Assembly: GCF_001904745.1 (NCBI RefSeq) | Contig: NZ_MRCD01000085.1 | Location: 1-38,907, forward strand | Length of the DNA stretch: 38,907 nucleotides | Direction of reading: 5' to 3' | From: Calothrix sp. HK-06 | GTDB taxonomy: Bacteria > Cyanobacteriota > Cyanobacteriia > Cyanobacteriales > Nostocaceae | In this document: positions 33,817 through 38,907 of the stretch, piece by piece | How the letters are laid out: each line of letters opens with the position of its first letter | Position numbering within the stretch: the first letter of the stretch is position 1 | Translations under genes and position numbers: made by a program | The notes under the pieces: generated by a model | The model's database searches: none | Told to the model about the DNA's origin: nothing | The model's input: the letters and a program-made list of their open reading frames with translations, nothing else

Positions 33817-36800
33817 TCATCCGTTACATCCGTTGTATCCGTTGCCCAAATTACGAGAACCTAATAAACCTATCTGTGCAGGCGCCCGCGCGACTAACAC
33901 CACATCACCATCTTTATCTTTAATCCAGTTCTGTGCTTCGACTATATTATTGTTGGTAGTACTAGAAATATTACCAGTTTGTTTACTAGTTACAGCATTT
34001 GATGTTATCCATCTACTTGTTTGCACTTCTGCTTGTAATGCTTCCGTGGGAGTCGGCGCCATTCCACTACGTCCAGTTATAGTGAAAGAAGTACCGCGCG
34101 CACGAACTCCTGGTTCACAACTTGATGCTATTTGTTGCGATGCATCTACTAAACCTGATGGTAACTCTACTAAACCGCGACTTGGGTCTACATCGGGTGT
34201 GTTAATAGTTACAACGCCAGTCAATGATGGGTTGGTTTGAGATACTGCTGTAATGTCGTTTGTTCGTAAAAATCCCGGATTTAAATCACCTGGTCGTAAT
34301 TTTTGTAACTGCTCTCTACTCAGTGGTGAGGCGCCGAATATGGCTGTAGCGTCTATTTTCACGTTTCCACCAGAACCATTGAAAGCATTCGCTGTAATGT
34401 CGGTGTTTTCATTGGGATAAGCAATAATAAACTTTGTGTTGATATCAATATTGCCACCATTACCACCAGATTGAGCGGTTCCTGCTGTCGTTGATATTCG
34501 ACTCTGGCGCCGTAGTGATAATATATCTTGTATATCTAAGGCAATGTTGCCACCATTTCCAGATGTTGTTTCACCTTGAATAATTCCTCGGTCAAGGGAA
34601 AGCGAGTTTGCTTGTATATCAATATTACCTGCACTACTGGCGAGATTGTTTGAATTAACGTTGGAATTAGGTTTTGCAGAAACAGAGATATTACTATTGC
34701 GTAAAACCATTTCTCCTTCCACTTTAATATTGAGGTTTCCACCTCTGCCAGTACCTTTATCTTCACTTTCGATAGCACCGTTTTCTATTAGTAAAGAATT
34801 TGCTGTTAAAAATAGTGTACCAGCGTTACCTTCTCCTTCTGTGCTAATTCCAATTCCACCTCGATTGCGAAATACTGCTGTATCTGTATTTAAAATAATT
34901 GTACCACCATTGCCTCTACCGCGCGTTGTACTACCTAAACCGCTATTCACTCCAGGTACATCATTCTCAAAAAGAACTGATTTTGCTATAATATTAATTA
35001 CGCCAGCATTTCCGGTAAATCTTCTATCAAAAAAGGTACTAGTTGTAATATTGGCATTGTTTCGTAATTCCAGTGAGTCTGTTTTAAGGTTTATTATTCC
35101 GGCTTGTCCTCTGCTTGCAGTTTCACTTGTTATTCCCGAATTTTTAGTCATTAAAACACGATTTGCCCTAACATTAATGACTCCAGCATTGCCAGTATTA
35201 TCTTTTATACGCTCTTGTCGATTTGCCTCAACTCTACCTGTATCGGTATTTATTCCCACTTCGTTTGACATAAATAGTGAGTCTGTGTCGATGTTAATAG
35301 TCCCTGCATTTCCTGACCCTAATGTGTAACTCTTAATAGCACCACGATTTTCTATACTTAATTCTCTTGCGCTGATAGTCATATTACCTGCTTGTCCGGC
35401 GCCTTCAGTATTACTTCCAATTCCTGCATCTTGAAGTAGCTTAATCGTATTACTTGTAATTATAATATCACCAGCTTTACCATCACTAGTAGTTAAACTT
35501 TTAATACCTGCACTACTTAGAGTTAAATTTGGTGTATTGATAATTAATGATGCTGCATTACCCGAAGCTTCTGTTTTACTATTAAGACCAGCACCGTTCA
35601 AATTAATTGTATTTGCTTCCAATTGCATCGGCGCCGCGTTATTGGCAGTAATATTATTGCTATTAAAACCTAAATCCTTAAGAGAAATTGTATCAACAGC
35701 CGTCAGCTTCAACTCTCCACCATTAGTTTGAAAGCCAGCTTTGCGTATAGATATATTACCTCCAGCAGTTGCCTTAAACTCTCCACCATTAGTTTGCATA
35801 CTAATGTCGGCTATAGATATATTACTTACAGCCGTTGCTTTAAAATTTCCAGCGCTAGTTTGATAATTACCCCCGTTTATAAATATATTACGTCCAGCCG
35901 TCGCCTTAAATTCTCCGCCGCTAGTTTCAAAACCACCTTCATTTATAGATATATTACGTTCAGCTTTCGCATTGAATTCTCCACCTCTAGTTTCAAAACC
36001 ACCTTTGGTTATAGATATATTACCTCCAGCTTGGAGAATTACATTAAACACCCCATTTTGTGATTTAAATCCAAAACCATTTTCTCCCCCTAACGTAATA
36101 TCATTTGCTGCCTGTAAAGTCAAAGTTACTGGACTTGCAGTTTTTTTTGTAAGTCCAAAACCAGAATTTGTTATTGATGAAATATTACCTTCCTGATTTC
36201 CTGTATTACCTGTGCTAATAGTTACACTCGTACCAGCTTCAAGTTGCGTTTCAATATCATAAATAGCAACAATTGCATTATCACTTATAGCTGTAAACAC
36301 ATTTGGATTTCCACTGTTAAAACTACCATTTTCATAATTTTGATATGCTAGTAAGATATTGCGTGGGTCAAGCAACCAAGTTCCCCCCATACCATTTGCT
36401 GCACTCGCATTAACTGTAATACCAGCAACATCAAGAAAATTTGCGCTAGAGGTTTCAATAAAACCCCCATTGCCATACACTCCACCCTTTGCTTCTAAAG
36501 TTCCATAAGCACGCGTGGACTGGTTACTCCACACAATAATTTGTCCACCGTTGCCTGCATTTATGGCATTTGCTTGAATTACAGCTTTTGGACTAATATA
36601 AGTTGCATTTGCATTGAAACTTCCACCACCTTTATAGTCCCCACCGACAAATACTTTACCACCGCCCATATCACCAGACGCATTAATAAAGGCGCCGGGA
36701 TATAAACCAACTTGATGACCTAATATTTTTACACTTCCACCCTGTTGACTCAATACATCTATATTACCTGTCGTGATAGTTGTCCCAGCTTGGTTTGGTA

Positions 36801-37602
36801 TCGCAAGTCCAAATAATTCAACTTCACCGTTTGTATTTGTAGGTAAGTTAGACAGTAACGGTGATAGTGATACTTTATTTATTTCTTCTGCCTGCAACTG
36901 TAACCCAGTAACACTACCATTTACTAAGCTGATATCTGCTGCATTAGGAACCGATATTAAAGCTATTTCTCCACCTGGTGCTATTAGGCGCCCAGTATTA
37001 ACAACCGCACCACCTAACAAAGTTAAATTTTGTCCTGAATTAACCGCTAAATCACCAGTATTTACAACCGGATTATTTGAACTTTGGTCTAATTGTAATC
37101 CAATCGGTGTAGATATAGTTAATAGTGGTTGAGAGTTAGGAGTAGCAGCAAACGTTGTACCATCTGCAAACTTTATACTATTTGCCGTAGTACCAACAAA
37201 AGAACCACCAATATCCAAACGCGCGTTTTGTCCAAACAGAATCCCTGCAGGGTTTAAGATAAATAAATTAGCTGCACCGTTGGCTTTAATAATGCCATCT
37301 ATATTAGATGGCAACCCACCCGTTACGCGCGTTACGATATTTTTAATGCTTAAATCATTATTAAAAAATGCTGTATTCCCTGAAAATGAAAAATCTTTGA
37401 AGCTATGAAATAAATTACTTTCCCTCTGCGTTCCACCCTCTATTACCTTAATAGCTCCTTGAGTTGAAACTGTTGAGTTAATAGGGAGTGTTGCATCTGG
37501 TGTAACATCTGCAAGCACAGGGTAGGAAGCAGCGAGAAACATTATCACACTACCTAAGCTGTGTAAACCAAGTTTGTAAATATTTACAGATTGATTTTTC
37601 AT
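33817..37602 (-). CDS. TpsA-like filamentous haemagglutinin 3
   Basis: A 1261-residue exported protein. A signal peptide (1-32, ending YPVLA-DV) precedes the TPS domain (SNLFHSFKDFSFSG, NIVTRVTGGLPSNIDG, NLFILNPAGILFGQNARL, DIGGSFVGTT). The middle has six 22-residue repeats with the pattern G-G-E-F-K-A-T-A-x-x-N-I-S-I, followed by G-N-A-G-x-I beta-helix repeats. The C-terminal block LVELPSGLVDASQQIASSC and TGRSGMAPTPTEALQAEVQT is close to TpsA2. The tail GNGYNGCNG and the stop are encoded by a dispersed 9-base repeat. A leader related to that of RTX1 lies upstream, so it may be expressed with the type I secretion genes. Its TpsB partner is not in the window. Confidence 0.93.
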   Translation of the reverse strand: MKNQSVNIYKLGLHSLGSVIMFLAASYPVLADVTPDATLPINSTVSTQGAIKVIEGGTQRESNLFHSFKDFSFSGNTAFFNNDLSIKNIVTRVTGGLPSNIDGIIKANGAANLFILNPAGILFGQNARLDIGGSFVGTTANSIKFADGTTFAATPNSQPLLTISTPIGLQLDQSSNNPVVNTGDLAVNSGQNLTLLGGAVVNTGRLIAPGGEIALISVPNAADISLVNGSVTGLQLQAEEINKVSLSPLLSNLPTNTNGEVELFGLAIPNQAGTTITTGNIDVLSQQGGSVKILGHQVGLYPGAFINASGDMGGGKVFVGGDYKGGGSFNANATYISPKAVIQANAINAGNGGQIIVWSNQSTRAYGTLEAKGGVYGNGGFIETSSANFLDVAGITVNASAANGMGGTWLLDPRNILLAYQNYENGSFNSGNPNVFTAISDNAIVAIYDIETQLEAGTSVTISTGNTGNQEGNISSITNSGFGLTKKTASPVTLTLQAANDITLGGENGFGFKSQNGVFNVILQAGGNISITKGGFETRGGEFNAKAERNISINEGGFETSGGEFKATAGRNIFINGGNYQTSAGNFKATAVSNISIADISMQTNGGEFKATAGGNISIRKAGFQTNGGELKLTAVDTISLKDLGFNSNNITANNAAPMQLEANTINLNGAGLNSKTEASGNAASLIINTPNLTLSSAGIKSLTTSDGKAGDIIITSNTIKLLQDAGIGSNTEGAGQAGNMTISARELSIENRGAIKSYTLGSGNAGTINIDTDSLFMSNEVGINTDTGRVEANRQERIKDNTGNAGVINVRANRVLMTKNSGITSETASRGQAGIINLKTDSLELRNNANITTSTFFDRRFTGNAGVINIIAKSVLFENDVPGVNSGLGSTTRGRGNGGTIILNTDTAVFRNRGGIGISTEGEGNAGTLFLTANSLLIENGAIESEDKGTGRGGNLNIKVEGEMVLRNSNISVSAKPNSNVNSNNLASSAGNIDIQANSLSLDRGIIQGETTSGNGGNIALDIQDILSLRRQSRISTTAGTAQSGGNGGNIDINTKFIIAYPNENTDITANAFNGSGGNVKIDATAIFGASPLSREQLQKLRPGDLNPGFLRTNDITAVSQTNPSLTGVVTINTPDVDPSRGLVELPSGLVDASQQIASSCEPGVRARGTSFTITGRSGMAPTPTEALQAEVQTSRWITSNAVTSKQTGNISSTTNNNIVEAQNWIKDKDGDVVLVARAPAQIGLLGSRNLGNGYNGCNG
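33818..33846. repeat. Tandem YATCCGTTR repeat at the tpsA3 3' end
   Basis: Three units (CATCCGTTA, CATCCGTTG, TATCCGTTG) in tandem overlap the last codons of tpsA3 and are read there as NGYNGCNG. This is the same repeat as in the exporter operon, but in another reading frame. Confidence 0.75.
35681..36045 (-). repeat. 66-base tandem repeat inside tpsA3
   Basis: The word ATAGATATATTA (once ATAAATATATTA) recurs at 35747, 35813, 35879, 35945 and 36011, exactly 66 bases apart. A more divergent unit precedes them. Each unit encodes 22 residues with the pattern N-I-S-I-x-x-x-G-F-x-T-x-G-G-E-F-K-A-T-A. The even spacing points to duplication by slippage or recombination. Confidence 0.85.
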
Positions 37603-37647
37603 TTTTGATGTCAGCGCTTCTAATAATTTACATTTCCTTATTTGTAA

Positions 37648-37665
37648 GGTGGGCTGTTGCCCACC
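37648..37665. repeat. GGTGGGC/GCCCACC hairpin upstream of tpsA3
   Basis: Seven-base arms around a TGTT loop, 46 bases before the tpsA3 start and so in its leader. It is a common dispersed palindrome type in cyanobacteria and might affect translation of tpsA3. Confidence 0.55.
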
Positions 37666-37725
37666 ATACTTAAAAATATAAACTTTATTCTGCGTTTATT
37701 GTCTTTAGATAAAATTACGCAAGAT

Positions 37726-37773
37726 TTTACAAGTCTTCACATTTAAAGAGGCGCCATAGTTTTGAGATTAGTG
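37726..37773 (-). promoter_or_regulatory. Leader segment shared with RTX1
   Basis: The second copy of the 48-base leader (39 of 48 identical to 33637-33684). Beyond it, at 37777-37800, TATATCA and TGATATA form a small inverted repeat roughly where RTX1 has motif B, so this end seems diverged or partly deleted. Confidence 0.5.
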
Positions 37774-37818
37774 GTCTATATCATCAATTTTGGTGATATA
37801 TTTTTACCACACAGACAC

Positions 37819-37846
37819 GTAGAGACCAAATTAATTCGGTCTCTAC
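37819..37846. repeat. GTAGAGACC/GGTCTCTAC palindrome downstream of RTX2
   Basis: Nine-base arms around an AT-rich centre, 35 bases past the RTX2 stop. It has the same design (GAGAC...ATTAAT...GTCTC) as the repeats at 9967-10011 and 31983-32004. It may serve as a transcript end. Confidence 0.65.
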
Positions 37847-37881
37847 AGATGTGAAATTAAACGAAATCTTCTAACTCAAAT

Positions 37882-38625
37882 CTAGAAGGTAGCATCCAAG
37901 CTAAGTACAAAGCTGGTGTTATCTTGGAAGACAGCGATTAAGTCACCTTTATAGTACAAAGTCGTATCTAATGTAGATGAACCGCTCATGTTTTCATTGT
38001 ACTTAACAGTGTAATCGTTCTTGCTGCCACCCAAGCGAACTTTATCACCTTCCCAATATTTAAAGTCAGTAATGGTAGCGTATCCAGCTTTACCGTCACC
38101 GTAGTAACCAACTTCACTCCAAGAACCGTTGTAACCGAGTCCAAAGGTATCTTTACCAGCACCACCACTTAAGGTATCTTTTTCACCGTAACTGTAAGCT
38201 TGGTACCCGTTAACAAAGTCATCACCGGCACCACCTGATAGATAGTCGTTACCAGACCCACCATAGAGTAAGTCGTTACCCTCTTCACCATAGAGCCAGT
38301 CATTACCAGTACCACCATCAAGATAGTCATTGCCGGCGCCACCATAAAGAGAGTCATTACCAGATTCACCGTAGAGGATATCATCACCAGAATACTTTGG
38401 ATTCAAACCACCATACAAGGTATCATTACCACTTCCACCATAGAGCCAGTCATTTTCATTACCACCGTACATGATATCATCGCCGCCATAACCGTACAAA
38501 GTATCTTGTCCGTCATAGTCGTCATATCCAGAACCATAACCAGATGTTGGATAGCCTTTAATAACATCATTACTGTTAGTGCCATAAAGGGTTTCGCTGT
38601 ACCAGTTACCGTTGATAGTAGCCAT
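37882..38625 (-). CDS. RTX calcium-binding protein 2
   Basis: A 247-residue protein that is almost wholly RTX nonapeptides from about residue 35 to 160 ([27 protein letters not shown]), with unusually many tyrosines and tryptophans. The C-terminal 75 residues, with [18 protein letters not shown], resemble the end of RTX1 (ITDFNWAEGDKI) and should contain the type I secretion signal. No Sec signal and no enzyme domain are seen, so it may be a small calcium-structured surface or matrix protein. AGGAGA stands before the ATG. Shared motif C lies about 110 bases upstream. Confidence 0.9.
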   Translation of the reverse strand: MATINGNWYSETLYGTNSNDVIKGYPTSGYGSGYDDYDGQDTLYGYGGDDIMYGGNENDWLYGGSGNDTLYGGLNPKYSGDDILYGESGNDSLYGGAGNDYLDGGTGNDWLYGEEGNDLLYGGSGNDYLSGGAGDDFVNGYQAYSYGEKDTLSGGAGKDTFGLGYNGSWSEVGYYGDGKAGYATITDFKYWEGDKVRLGGSKNDYTVKYNENMSGSSTLDTTLYYKGDLIAVFQDNTSFVLSLDATF

Positions 38626-38734
38626 AATTTATTTCTCCTAGACCAATGTAAAGTTGTGTGTATAAAGTTTGGTTCACATCAAGCTATGTTTATCATTCTT
38701 CTACTGAAAAGTGTGAACCTCTCTTCTTTTACCC

Positions 38735-38762
38735 TATACGGTAGGTTTTTTAGTTTATGCAG
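38735..38762 (-). promoter_or_regulatory. Shared promoter-like motif C, upstream of RTX2
   Basis: The third copy of CTGCATA-15 bases-CGTATA on the minus strand, about 110 bases before the RTX2 ATG. Only the two ends and the spacing are conserved with copies A and B, and the flanks differ. Confidence 0.5.
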
Positions 38763-38859
38763 TTAAAGTAAAAATTTTTTGGATATCTTGTAGAATTTTT
38801 TGAAGTCTTGTGTAATTGTCATCTTGTGGAACGGGTATCTCACATCTTGCACTAGTCCG

Positions 38860-38874
38860 AGAAACCGGGCTTCT
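38860..38874. repeat. AGAAACCGGGTTTCT-family repeat, copy 4
   Basis: AGAAACCGGGCTTCT in the intergenic stretch at the right edge. No gene was recognised between 38763 and the window end. Confidence 0.55.
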
Positions 38875-38907
38875 TGAGAAATATTTTGCGCGCGTACCCC
38901 TAGTTTT

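Noticed and set aside
33725-34240. 171-codon plus-strand frame across the tpsA3 3' end
   Set aside because: It runs mostly antisense through the conserved C-terminal block of tpsA3 and through repeats.
34646-35329. 227-codon plus-strand frame inside tpsA3
   Set aside because: It is antisense to the beta-helix repeats, has the same kind of low-complexity translation, and lacks a ribosome-binding site or any recognised motif.

Overview
The window looks like chromosome from a filamentous cyanobacterium, most likely of the Nostocales. Evidence: families that are largely cyanobacterial (DUF928, SLH plus DUF3370, CHAT-CHASE2, HetC-like exporter with an N-terminal cyclic-nucleotide-type domain), an xisH remnant, many short dispersed palindromes, and AT-rich sequence. 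About 70 copies of GGCGCC occur in 38.9 kb, roughly one per 555 bases, while the usual cyanobacterial HIP1 octamer GCGATCGC was not seen.

Layout. 1-3.0 kb: the N-terminal part of an M48 metalloprotease, which runs off the left edge, then three tandem AIM24-family paralogues. 3.1-6.5 kb: a cobalamin operon transcribed leftwards (cobG-cobH-cobI) under a well-formed cobalamin riboswitch, followed by a decayed Uma2 gene. 6.6-8.5 kb: an SLH/DUF3370 surface protein on the plus strand. 8.7-9.9 kb: a decay zone with an xisH stub, an intact GNAT acetyltransferase, an antitoxin stub and a truncated ABC ATPase. 10-15 kb: a two-PAS histidine kinase, an exported DUF928 protein and a CHAT-CHASE2 receptor. 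15-20.5 kb: a type I secretion operon (peptidyl-prolyl isomerase, ABC exporter, HlyD adaptor). 20.8-21.8 kb: a Tat-exported protein with three C/C/C/H repeats and a small exported protein. 22-38.6 kb: three TpsA-like haemagglutinins, an exported TPR-CHAT protein directly behind the first of them, and two RTX proteins.

How the parts may work together (inference). The right 24 kb reads as a cell-surface and secretion locus. The exporter has lost all three recognisable C39 peptidase residues, as in exporters of RTX proteins, and the two RTX proteins nearby are natural candidate substrates. The exporter operon and both RTX genes carry the same upstream motif, TATGCAG and TATACG separated by exactly 15 bases. 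For the exporter and the larger RTX gene the match extends to 42 of 53 bases without a gap. The third TpsA gene shares a related leader with the larger RTX gene. This suggests that exporter, cargo and one adhesin are expressed together. Two caspase-like CHAT proteins, one exported with TPRs and one anchored behind a CHASE2 sensor, sit in the same neighbourhood. No TpsB or TolC partner lies inside the window.

A second theme is repeats. At least five families of short palindromic or tandem repeats lie at gene 3' ends. In several genes (AIM24, kinase, hlyD, exporter, PPIase, TpsA2, TpsA3) they supply the last codons and the stop. No tRNA, rRNA, CRISPR array or intact transposase was found.
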